From positions 1 through 7,511 of the forward strand of contig JAADHG010000153.1 in assembly GCA_013151975.1 (NCBI GenBank): a stretch of 7,511 bases of DNA, written 5' to 3'. Both the position numbers and the translations under genes were made by a program. Of the stretch, positions 1 to 5,650 are shown piece by piece; positions within the stretch are counted from its first letter, which is position 1, and each line of letters opens with the position of its first letter. This DNA is from Chlorobiota bacterium. Lineage in GTDB: Bacteria > Bacteroidota > Bacteroidia > Flavobacteriales > Flavobacteriaceae. Under the pieces are notes generated by a model. That model was given only the letters and a program-made list of their open reading frames with translations, was not told where the DNA came from and searched no databases.

Positions 1-310
1 ACGTCTAAAGTTTAAATCTACTTTTAGTATTGGGAGGTTCGTTTAACGGTTTGTATAAACGTCTTTTACGGGATGTAAGATAATTACTTTTTGATTAAGC
101 ACGGCATTTAGCAATTCCGAGTGGATTCGGACGTAGTCGAATACGCCGTAATTGCGTTTATACGTTGTTAGTGGCAGTTTTTTCTCTACAAATATTAGCC
201 GTCCAGCTAATCAGTCCGACTGCGTTGTGATTGTGCTGACTTGCGACGAGCGTCTATACTTTTCCAGAATTAGGCAAATCAGAGTTAAGTCCGAAATCGG
301 AATTGTTTTT
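1..310. other. Gene-free stretch left of the first CDS
   Basis: No open reading frame with recognisable protein character covers these bases on either strand. The only structure I can support is the imperfect inverted repeat at about 41-173, listed separately. Bases 174-310 show no promoter, RNA gene or strong terminator. A short TCCG/CGGA hairpin at 290-301 lies just past the stop of the minus-strand gene but has no T-run, so it is at best a weak terminator. Bases 1-40 are plain AT-rich sequence and may be the tail of a feature outside the window. Confidence 0.6.
41..173 (-). repeat. Imperfect inverted repeat, attC-like
   Basis: The ends can fold together. TAAC at 44-47 pairs with GTTA at 167-170, GTATAAACG at 53-61 pairs perfectly with CGTTTATAC at 155-163, ACGGC at 101-105 pairs with GCCGT at 145-149, and TCCGA at 116-120 with TCGGA at 127-131 forms an apical hairpin. 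Read on the minus strand, the distal end is GTTAAAC, which fits the GTTRRRY core of integron attC sites; the other end, CACTAAC, fits RYYYAAC only in part. The span of about 133 nt is within the attC range. It sits 3' of the minus-strand small gene, where a cassette attC would be. The attC identity is inference; a non-autonomous mobile repeat is the main alternative. Confidence 0.45.
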
Positions 311-631
311 TCATCGTCGGTATGAACCAAACTTTACTAAACTCCATAGAACAAATAGTCCAATTAGTCCAACCGAAACATATCCGAATAACACTCCAAC
401 CAATAAAATGAAACTAAGAAAAAGGGCAATCGATTTAATAGTCCGAATAGATTTTGTGGGTCCAACAGATTGCTTATTGTTTAATAATTGATTCAAATAA
501 ATTTCATCAGACTTTTTTAAATAAAAGTCCATTTCGGCTTGGTCAAATCCGTTTTTCTCCATTTCCTTAATAATTTCATTTTTACCAAGTCCTTTTTCTC
601 TTAATGATATGCTGAAGTCGAGCTTATTCAT
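311..631 (-). CDS. Small two-helix membrane protein, function unknown
   Basis: I do not recognise this 106-residue protein. Residues 1-50 are charged and helical, with a short pattern (KNGFDQAEMDFYLKK, about 26-40) that looks like a soluble helical domain. Residues about 64-83 and 84-100 are two hydrophobic stretches separated by a glycine-rich turn, consistent with a membrane hairpin, and the protein ends in a basic GSYRR tail. No signal peptide or catalytic motif is visible. The ATG at 629-631 is the only good start. A box TATCTTCG, one mismatch from the Bacteroidetes -7 consensus, lies roughly 65 nt upstream on the minus strand and could be its promoter. The gene stands alone, divergent from the glycosyltransferase, with its 3' end toward the attC-like repeat. 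That setting would suit an accessory or cassette gene, but function cannot be inferred. Confidence 0.65.
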   Translation of the reverse strand: MNKLDFSISLREKGLGKNEIIKEMEKNGFDQAEMDFYLKKSDEIYLNQLLNNKQSVGPTKSIRTIKSIALFLSFILLVGVLFGYVSVGLIGLFVLWSLVKFGSYRR

Positions 632-767
632 GATTTGTTTTAATTGCTACTAATGTTAAGATATGGATTGTTTCAATTATCTGTATTGTTAATTAAACGA
701 AGATAGTTGTTTTTTCTTACAAAATCAAGTAAGGTATATCCAATTATAAACGACACACAAATAATAC

Positions 768-775
768 TATATTTG
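768..775 (+). promoter_or_regulatory. -7 box TATATTTG at the glycosyltransferase start
   Basis: TATATTTG matches the Bacteroidetes -7 element TAnnTTTG exactly and ends only four bases before the ATG at 780. Transcription from it would begin at or next to the start codon and give a leaderless or nearly leaderless mRNA. No convincing TTG is seen at the expected -33 distance, so it may be weak or a chance match in AT-rich sequence. Confidence 0.4.
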
Positions 776-779
776 GTCT

Positions 780-2225
780 ATGCTAAACAAATCGCTTTTT
801 CAATTATATAAATTCCCCATTGTATTGGCGTTTACAAGCCTTTTATTTTATGGGTCGTTTGGGTATGATTTAGAACGTACAGACTATATAAAACTCATTA
901 CACTATATGTAGGATTGTTCTTTTTGTTTTATAAACTTATTCAAATTACCAAGCATAATCTTAAGTTCCTCACTTGGGTTGCCTTTATTTTTAGGGCAGT
1001 TTTTATTTTAGCAATCCCCAATCTGTCACAAGATTTTTACCGCTTTATTTGGGATGGCCGTATGATTCTGCAAGGTTTCAACCCGTATCTCTATACGCCA
1101 GAATCCTTTATTAGCATTGGAGAATTCCCCATTGCTCAAGCACAAGAATTGTATAATGGCATGGAGGCATTAAATGCCAGTCATTATACCAACTATCCAC
1201 CAATTAATCAGCTATGCTTTGTGATTGCAGGTTTGTTTGCCGGAAAAAGTATTTTAGGTTCAGCTATCGTAATGCGATTACTAATAATTGCTGCCGATTT
1301 TGGAATACTCTATTTTGGGAAAAAGCTATTGGCAAAATTGAATATTCCTGTGTATCATATATTTTGGTATATCCTCAATCCTTTTATTATTATTGAACTT
1401 ACAGGAAACCTGCATTTTGAACCTGTGATGCTTTTCTTTTTAGTGTGGAGTTTACAACTGCTATATTCTGGAAAATGGAAATGGGCTGCAGTTGTTTTTG
1501 CCTTATCGGTTTCAGTAAAGTTAATTCCACTCATCTTTTTGCCTTTGTTTTATCAGTGGTTCACTTCGACTTCGCTCAGTGACCAAAAAAAACGAAATGT
1601 CATTGCAAACACAAGTGAGAAATCTCATAATTTAGGTTCTTCCACTTCGACTTCGCTCAGTGTCAGAATGACAAAATTGCTTTCCTTTTATGCAATAGTC
1701 GGCATTACTACTATAGTATTGTTTCTACCTTTTTATTCTTCAAAATTTGTAACTAATTACACAGAAACGGTTGGGCTTTGGTTTCAAAACTTTGAGTTTA
1801 ATGCCAGTTTGTATTATATAGCTCGTGAAATTGGTTATGGGTTTAGAGGCTGGAATGAAATTGCCATTATTGGGAAACTGTTTTCTGGAGCTGTGCTCCT
1901 GTTTATTTTTATTATCACATTCTTCCGGAAGAATAAATCAATGGTTGAGCTAATCTCTGCTATGCTACTTGTACTGTCGTTTTATTACTTTACTACCACA
2001 ACTGTACATCCTTGGTATATTGCTACACTCGTTATTTTATCAGTATTTACAAAATACAGGTTCCCCCTAGTATGGAGCTTTGCAATTATATTAAGCTATT
2101 TGGCATATGCCAATAGTAACAACACTGAAAATTTGTGGATTATAGGTTTAGAATATGTAATTGTTTATGGTGTATTTATTTGGGAAGTATTTTTAAAAAA
2201 GACGTTTCGACTACGCTCAACGTGA
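780..2225 (+). CDS. GT-C fold mannosyltransferase-like membrane protein
   Basis: A 481-residue multi-pass membrane protein of the polyprenol-phosphate-dependent GT-C class, resembling the DUF2029/GT87 and MptB-like mannosyltransferases. Such enzymes transfer a sugar, usually mannose, from a lipid-phosphate donor on the outer face of the inner membrane. Evidence is the first-loop signature SQDFYRFIWDGR (83-94) with the likely catalytic Asp 85, followed by GFNPY (99-103), the YTNYPP motif (136-141), HPWY (410-413) and about ten hydrophobic helices. Acceptor and exact donor are unknown. Residues about 262-297 are not native to the family: this Ser/Thr-rich loop, containing TSTSLS twice, is encoded by dispersed repeats inserted in frame between two helices. 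The C-terminal FRLRST and the TGA stop also come from a repeat copy. The ATG at 780 is preferred because the first helix begins near residue 10 and no later Met fits. It faces the GIY-YIG gene convergently. Confidence 0.75.
   Translation: MLNKSLFQLYKFPIVLAFTSLLFYGSFGYDLERTDYIKLITLYVGLFFLFYKLIQITKHNLKFLTWVAFIFRAVFILAIPNLSQDFYRFIWDGRMILQGFNPYLYTPESFISIGEFPIAQAQELYNGMEALNASHYTNYPPINQLCFVIAGLFAGKSILGSAIVMRLLIIAADFGILYFGKKLLAKLNIPVYHIFWYILNPFIIIELTGNLHFEPVMLFFLVWSLQLLYSGKWKWAAVVFALSVSVKLIPLIFLPLFYQWFTSTSLSDQKKRNVIANTSEKSHNLGSSTSTSLSVRMTKLLSFYAIVGITTIVLFLPFYSSKFVTNYTETVGLWFQNFEFNASLYYIAREIGYGFRGWNEIAIIGKLFSGAVLLFIFIITFFRKNKSMVELISAMLLVLSFYYFTTTTVHPWYIATLVILSVFTKYRFPLVWSFAIILSYLAYANSNNTENLWIIGLEYVIVYGVFIWEVFLKKTFRLRST
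1562..1673 (+). repeat. Compound repeat inserted in frame in the GT-C gene
   Basis: Two identical 20-bp units, each starting CACTTCGACTTCG and ending CTCAGTG, lie at 1562-1581 and 1643-1662. The second continues as TCAGAATGACA to 1673. Between them, from 1598, lies TGTCATTGC followed by a GTGAGAAATCTCA stretch, which resembles another dispersed repeat class of flavobacterial intergenic DNA. The same 20-mer recurs at 5662-5681, an intergenic site, which shows this is mobile or dispersed sequence and not native coding sequence. The extra sequence is close to 108 nt (36 codons), so the reading frame is kept. Cutting it out would join QWF to TKLLSFY, a natural helix-loop-helix join. Confidence 0.75.
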
Positions 2226-2226
2226 C
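2205..2226 (+). repeat. Dispersed repeat copy supplying the GT-C stop codon
   Basis: TTTCGACTACGCTCAACGTGAC is a variant of the TTCGAC..CTCAG..TGAC family seen at several sites in this window. It is read through by the glycosyltransferase as FRLRST, and the TGA inside its terminal TGAC is the stop codon. Together with the reverse-oriented copy at 2301 it forms an inverted pair between two convergent genes, which could act as a bidirectional 3' hairpin. Confidence 0.65.
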
Positions 2227-2300
2227 TAAAAAATCCTAATCAACTAGCTTTTTAACTTAAATATATAGATTAATCGCCAAATACAATCATAAAACGCATT

Positions 2301-2324
2301 GTCAGTCTGAGCCTGTCGAAGACG
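2301..2324 (-). repeat. Dispersed repeat copy at the GIY-YIG 3' end
   Basis: GTCAGTCTGAGCCTGTCGAA is the reverse-oriented form of the repeat. On the minus strand it encodes the last residues of the GIY-YIG protein (SSTGSD), and its TGAC end supplies that gene's TGA stop. It is nearly a perfect inverted copy of 2652-2674, on the other side of the gene. With its left flank (2283-2324) it is also a direct, imperfect copy of 2743-2785. Confidence 0.75.
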
Positions 2325-2637
2325 AACCTCGTTTATCTGGATGCCCAAATTCAGTATAATTTTTTGAAAATTCTACTAAGTCTTGCCAGTTTTCGTTTAT
2401 TAGTGCTTCTTTTTTACGTCTAGTCCAGCCTTTAATCTGCTTCTCAATAGATATTGCTTCTGTTGGATTTGTGCATTGTAAATACCAAGCTAATGAAATT
2501 GGTAATCTTGTTGATGTATAAGTAAATTTACTCGTTTTACCTTGATGCTGAATAAGTCGCCTTTCTAAATCATTGGTCATACCAACATAATAAGAGTCAT
2601 CTGAACACAGTAATATGTATACATAGTAAAATTTCAT
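2302..2637 (-). CDS. Small GIY-YIG nuclease-domain protein
   Basis: A 111-residue single-domain GIY-YIG protein of the UPF0213/YhbQ-like group. These proteins are predicted divalent-metal-dependent DNA endonucleases, but the cellular role of most stand-alone members is unknown. YVYILL (5-10) is the GIY strand, YYVGMTND (16-23) the YIG strand, Arg 26/27 in LERRL supplies the expected catalytic arginine, His 31 follows, and Glu 65 in IEKQIKGW is the expected metal-binding glutamate. RRKK at 73-76 is a basic patch typical of the family. The domain ends near residue 90. Residues from about 105 to 111 are encoded by a dispersed repeat, which also gives the stop. The ATG at 2635-2637 lies 13 nt inside another, inverted repeat copy (2651-2674). 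The gene is therefore bracketed by repeats, which suggests a mobile or repeat-associated origin. Confidence 0.85.
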   Translation of the reverse strand: MKFYYVYILLCSDDSYYVGMTNDLERRLIQHQGKTSKFTYTSTRLPISLAWYLQCTNPTEAISIEKQIKGWTRRKKEALINENWQDLVEFSKNYTEFGHPDKRGSSSTGSD

Positions 2638-2650
2638 CTAAGCTATTTTA

Positions 2651-2674
2651 CGCTTCGACAGGCTCAGCGTGACA
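2651..2674 (+). repeat. Dispersed repeat copy upstream of GIY-YIG
   Basis: CGCTTCGACAGGCTCAGCGT followed by GACA is the forward-oriented repeat, just upstream of the GIY-YIG start. It is the inverted partner of 2301-2324, matching at all but a few bases near the TGAC end. If the gene is transcribed from the near-consensus box TACCTTTA on the minus strand (2675-2682, adjoining this copy), the repeat lies in the 5' leader of its mRNA. Confidence 0.75.
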
Positions 2675-2682
2675 TAAAGGTA
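2675..2682 (-). promoter_or_regulatory. Possible -7 box TACCTTTA for the GIY-YIG gene
   Basis: On the minus strand TACCTTTA differs from the Bacteroidetes -7 consensus TAnnTTTG only at the last base. It abuts the repeat copy at 2651-2674 and lies about 37 nt upstream of the GIY-YIG ATG. No good -33 TTG was found at the right distance, so this is tentative. Confidence 0.25.
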
Positions 2683-2742
2683 ACAATTAGCACACTAAAA
2701 ATCATATTGAAAGTACACAAAAGCATACATATACATGAAAAG

Positions 2743-2812
2743 ACAATCTTAAAAACGTATTGTCAGTCTGAGCTTGTCGAAGACGCTCAAGACAGGCTTT
2801 GTCGAAGACGAA
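2743..2812 (-). repeat. Partly doubled dispersed repeat at the RluB-like 3' end
   Basis: Bases 2743-2785 repeat 2283-2324 with three substitutions and one single-base indel, so similarity extends about 18 nt beyond the core repeat. The core TGTCAGTCTGAGCTTGTCGA at 2761-2780 is followed by a second GTCGAAGACG at 2801-2810, 25 nt after the first at 2776-2785, so the unit is partly duplicated. The element ends directly against the stop codon of the RluB-like gene (2814-2816), a typical 3'-end position for REP-like repeats. Confidence 0.7.
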
Positions 2813-2813
2813 T

Positions 2814-3668
2814 CTACAACATCTTCAAATTATTAACCTCTTGTTCTGTAAGGTGTTTCCAATGACCACGAGGGATATCTTTCTTGGTGAGTTCTGCAAT
2901 CATAACACAATCCAAACGAATAATATTGTAGTTTAAGTGTTCAAAAATTGTACGTATAATCGTGTTTCCTGTATTTTTTATTTTAAGCCCTATTTCTTTT
3001 TTTGGTGCTTTGTCAATATAGCTTATATCTTCAACTGCAATTTCTTTGCCTTCAATTTTAAAACCTTCTTTAATCTTTTTTAGGTCTTCAAACTTTAAGT
3101 TCTTATCTAATTCTAAATGAAACAATCGTGCAACACCATTCTTAGAATTGGTAAACTTTTTGGTAATTACATCATCGTTCGTAAACAGTAATAATCCTGT
3201 TGAGTTTCTACCCAAACGTCCAATTGGTTTAATTCTCGAATTAGTAGCGTTGGCAACCAAATCCATAACAGTTCTTCCTTTGCCTTCGCTAGTTGTAGTA
3301 GCAAATCCTTTGGGTTTATTGAGCAATACATAGGCTTTCTTTTCAGGAGAAATTCGTGAGCCATCAAAACGTACTTCATCTTCCAGTTTTACCTTATAAC
3401 CCATTTCAGTTACCACTTTACCATTTACTGTGACACTACCAATAGAAATGTGCATATCTGCATCACGACGTGAACAAATTCCTGAATTCGCGATGTATTT
3501 ATTCAAACGCATTTCGTCTGGATTAGCATTGACTTTTTGAGGTGCTTTCTTTCTTATTGGAGCATCCCGATAGCTATTGGGACTTTTTGTATAACTTTTT
3601 TTGTAGCCACTATTAGTACCACGTCCAGAAGTTTTTCCTTTACCTTTATGTTCTCTCTGTTTGCTCAT
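2814..3668 (-). CDS. RluB/RsuA-type pseudouridine synthase homologue lacking the catalytic Asp
   Basis: A 284-residue member of the RsuA/RluB/RluE family, whose active members isomerise a specific rRNA uridine to pseudouridine. Residues 1-50 form a basic Gly/Lys/Ser-rich tail; an S4 RNA-binding domain begins at RLNKYIANSG (about 54-63), and the synthase domain begins near YVLLNKPKG (113-121). The family signature GRLDxxTxGLLLxTNDG appears here as GRLGRNSTGLLLFTNDD (150-166): the catalytic aspartate is Gly (codon GGT) at residue 153, and the last Gly is Asp. Other usually conserved positions also differ: the Tyr of the YHV strand is Phe (FHL), and the RIVRR and LDRV motifs read TIIRT and LDCV. 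The frame is intact, so this may be a non-catalytic RNA-binding paralogue or a gene in decay. I chose the ATG at 3666-3668 (MSKQREHK) because a promoter overlaps the longer frame that begins at 3713. Confidence 0.8.
   Translation of the reverse strand: MSKQREHKGKGKTSGRGTNSGYKKSYTKSPNSYRDAPIRKKAPQKVNANPDEMRLNKYIANSGICSRRDADMHISIGSVTVNGKVVTEMGYKVKLEDEVRFDGSRISPEKKAYVLLNKPKGFATTTSEGKGRTVMDLVANATNSRIKPIGRLGRNSTGLLLFTNDDVITKKFTNSKNGVARLFHLELDKNLKFEDLKKIKEGFKIEGKEIAVEDISYIDKAPKKEIGLKIKNTGNTIIRTIFEHLNYNIIRLDCVMIAELTKKDIPRGHWKHLTEQEVNNLKML
3565..3582. repeat. 18-bp near-palindrome in the RluB-like N-tail
   Basis: TCCCGATAGCTATTGGGA is a palindrome except for one mismatched pair. It is translated on the minus strand as part of the disordered basic tail (SPNSYRDAP). 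From memory, the perfect form (TCCCGATAGCTATCGGGA) recurs in flavobacterial genomes, so this may be a further dispersed element accepted in a tolerant linker. That recollection was not checked. Confidence 0.4.
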
Positions 3669-3684
3669 CGCAATAAAATTTTTG

Positions 3685-3713
3685 CAAAGGTAATCAAAGC
3701 CTTTGGCTTTCAA
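3685..3713 (-). promoter_or_regulatory. Bacteroidetes-type promoter of the RluB-like gene
   Basis: On the minus strand TTG (3711-3713) is followed after 18 nt by TACCTTTG (3685-3692), a full match to the -7 element TAnnTTTG at a suitable spacing from the -33 TTG. The box ends 16 nt before the ATG at 3668, so the leader is about 10 nt. It excludes the upstream ATG at 3711-3713 as the natural start. The spacer contains a perfect AAAGCC-AAA-GGCTTT inverted repeat (3696-3710), possibly an operator, possibly chance. Confidence 0.7.
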
Positions 3714-3761
3714 GCACCAAAAGCCTAAATAATAAATTTCAAGTTAGAATTTAGATATTTG

Positions 3762-4727
3762 TTATTTAGAATTTTTGAATTCTTTAAATTCGACTGTAGA
3801 TTGACGTTCTCTGTTGACAATGAGCTTGGTAACATCTGGACGAGAATAATGCCCAACAGGGTCAAAATTTTGTCGCTCTTCTAAAACACGATTAAAATCG
3901 ATAGTTTGCAGGATTAGACCTTCTTTAAGTAATACTGGCTCTAAAATCCATTCCCCATCTGGTCCAGCAATACAACTACCACCATTGGCTAAAACATCAG
4001 GTGATTTCTCTAATATTTTTTCTAAATGTGGTGTTCCTTCAGGAAAATCGTTCTTATTCATAAGTGAAGATACAGATACCACAAACGAACGTGATTCTCG
4101 CGCAATAAAACGTGTAATGTCTTTTGTGTTATGGTCGCTCCCTGGCCAAACTGCAATATGCAAATCTTCGCCTAAACCATACAATGCTGTTCTTGGAAGT
4201 GGCATCCAGTTTTCCCAACAATTGAGTCCGCCAACAGTAAATTGCTTGAGTGGATGTACTTGCAAACCGTTACCATCTCCAGGAGACCATGTTAAACGTT
4301 CGTCGTATGTAGGCTGTAATTTTCGGTGTACCGATTTAATTTCTCCTTCCTGATTAATATATACCAAAGATGCATAAATACTATGTCCACCACGATTTTT
4401 GGCACGTTCTATTATGCCCAAATAAATAGCAATGTCATGCTCTTTTGAAAGTTTGCAAATGCTATCCAATTCTCCAGCTTCTATCTGAATAGAATTCCTT
4501 ACATAATGCGCATGTAATTCTTTGTTTACTTTTTTATCCCATTCGGCTCCTCCGGTTAAGGCCAACCAAAATGGATACCCAGGAATTAAGCCTTCACCAA
4601 AAACAATGAGTTCACAATTTTGTTTTGCGGCATCTAAAATAGATTGTTCTACTTTTTGAAGCGTAGCCACTTTATCTAACCACACAGGTGAAATTTGTGC
4701 TAAAGCAATTTTGAGTGTATTGTCCAT
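3762..4727 (-). CDS. Nitrilase-superfamily carbon-nitrogen hydrolase
   Basis: A 321-residue enzyme of the nitrilase branch of the carbon-nitrogen hydrolase superfamily, which converts nitriles to carboxylate and ammonia by a Glu-Lys-Cys mechanism. The triad is complete: Glu 45 in VFGEGLIPGYPFW, Lys 136 in VHRKLQPTYDERLTW, and Cys 170 in GGLNCWENWMPLPR. The second structural glutamate is likely Glu 143. The GYPFW and SPGDG features fit true nitrilases better than amidases or N-carbamoylases. No signal peptide is present, so it is cytoplasmic; the substrate cannot be read from the sequence. Its ATG overlaps the UbiA stop by one base (TAATG), a sign of translational coupling, and it is the last gene of the mevalonate-associated run. 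Why a nitrilase travels with isoprenoid genes is unclear; the link may be only transcriptional. Confidence 0.85.
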   Translation of the reverse strand: MDNTLKIALAQISPVWLDKVATLQKVEQSILDAAKQNCELIVFGEGLIPGYPFWLALTGGAEWDKKVNKELHAHYVRNSIQIEAGELDSICKLSKEHDIAIYLGIIERAKNRGGHSIYASLVYINQEGEIKSVHRKLQPTYDERLTWSPGDGNGLQVHPLKQFTVGGLNCWENWMPLPRTALYGLGEDLHIAVWPGSDHNTKDITRFIARESRSFVVSVSSLMNKNDFPEGTPHLEKILEKSPDVLANGGSCIAGPDGEWILEPVLLKEGLILQTIDFNRVLEERQNFDPVGHYSRPDVTKLIVNRERQSTVEFKEFKNSK

Positions 4728-5632
4728 TATAAAATTCGGTTTAAAAGTAAATCAGTATTAATTAATAAAATGCTAAACACACCCGCAACAATGATAAACT
4801 TTAAAATATTGTGTAAAATTAAATACTGTGATTTACTATTTGATTTCCACAATAAAAGTAAGAAGATAGCAAGTAAAACAACACTTAAAAAAAAGAAATA
4901 ATTCATCCTACCAATATTAAAATTAAAAATTAGCAAATAGGCTGGAATCAATGTTAATATGGAGAGTAAAGTGAGCATTGTTTTTGATGTTCTTTCACCA
5001 TAAACTATTGGTATTGTTCTGTAATTAAGTGCCAAATCGCCTTTAATATTCTCAAGGTCTTTAGTGAGTTCTCGCATGGCAATTATTAAAAATAAGAACA
5101 TGGCATGAACAAAAATTACAGTTTCAAAATTTTTGTAATAAATAAATACTGCAAAAAAAGGTGTAATGGTTAAAATGGCTGAAGTTAAATTTCCTATTAC
5201 TGGTATTTTTTTTAGCTTATGCGAGTAAAACCATATACCAAAAATGTACAATGAGAAGAAAATTACTGCTCTAAACGATACATAACTCGCCATGATAGCT
5301 GCCAAGAAATTAAGCACAAAATAAAACACCAATTTTGTATTCTGACTCACTAATTTATCCAACATTGATTTTTGTGGACGATTGATTAGATCCTTTTCTG
5401 AATCGTAAAAATTATTGATGATATATCCTGCTGCAATAGTTGCTGAAGAAGCTAAAACCAACATCAATAAATTTAAATCGAAAATAACCTCTCCAAGTGA
5501 TTTGTTATGTGCCAAAATGTATATGGAAGATAGATATTGGGCAATTACTATAATTAAAATATTATACCCACGAACCACAGAAAACATGCTGAAAAACTTG
5601 AGTAATACATGTTTTTGTTTTCGAGATAGCAT
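4727..5632 (-). CDS. UbiA-family prenyltransferase
   Basis: An integral-membrane UbiA-superfamily enzyme that transfers a prenyl group from a prenyl diphosphate to an acceptor. From the start chosen here it has 301 residues. The first Asp-rich motif is NNFYDSEKDLINRP (73-86, Asp 77 and Asp 81) and the second is RELTKDLENIKGD (188-200, with the Asp of KDLEN and of KGD), both binding Mg-diphosphate. Eight or nine hydrophobic helices fit the fold. Related flavobacterial proteins are often named geranylgeranylglycerol-phosphate geranylgeranyltransferase, but the acceptor here is unproven. A GTG at 5660-5662 would add ten residues, but that start and MVQDL lie inside a dispersed repeat, so the ATG at 5630-5632 (MLSRKQKH) is preferred. 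It lies 73 nt after the mevalonate kinase stop and overlaps the nitrilase start, so its substrate supply and expression are probably linked to the mevalonate genes. Confidence 0.8.
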   Translation of the reverse strand: MLSRKQKHVLLKFFSMFSVVRGYNILIIVIAQYLSSIYILAHNKSLGEVIFDLNLLMLVLASSATIAAGYIINNFYDSEKDLINRPQKSMLDKLVSQNTKLVFYFVLNFLAAIMASYVSFRAVIFFSLYIFGIWFYSHKLKKIPVIGNLTSAILTITPFFAVFIYYKNFETVIFVHAMFLFLIIAMRELTKDLENIKGDLALNYRTIPIVYGERTSKTMLTLLSILTLIPAYLLIFNFNIGRMNYFFFLSVVLLAIFLLLLWKSNSKSQYLILHNILKFIIVAGVFSILLINTDLLLNRIL

Positions 5633-5650
5633 TTGAATAAATTTGATGAG

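Noticed and set aside
174..310. Degenerate coding remnant or RNA gene right of the inverted repeat
   Set aside because: No frame shows family character and no tRNA-like or riboswitch-like fold was recognisable by eye.
1562..1662. CRISPR-like pair of identical 20-mers
   Set aside because: Only two units, the interval itself contains another repeat, the same unit is dispersed elsewhere, and no cas gene is present.
2226..2300. Classical intrinsic terminator between the convergent genes
   Set aside because: No GC-rich stem followed by a T-run was found; the only pairing potential is between the two flanking repeat copies.
3148..3379. Short open frames on either strand inside the RluB-like gene
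   Set aside because: They overlap conserved synthase motifs of the main frame and carry no recognisable domain of their own.
3669..3713. Extended RluB-like start at 3713 (15 extra residues)
   Set aside because: The extra codons overlap a full TTG-N18-TACCTTTG promoter, and the extension does not look like the basic tail of the family. The ATG at 3668 is the better start.
3985..4353. 122-codon open frame antisense to the nitrilase
   Set aside because: It lies wholly opposite a gene with a complete catalytic triad and has Cys/Ser/Pro-rich composition without any domain, as expected of a shadow frame.
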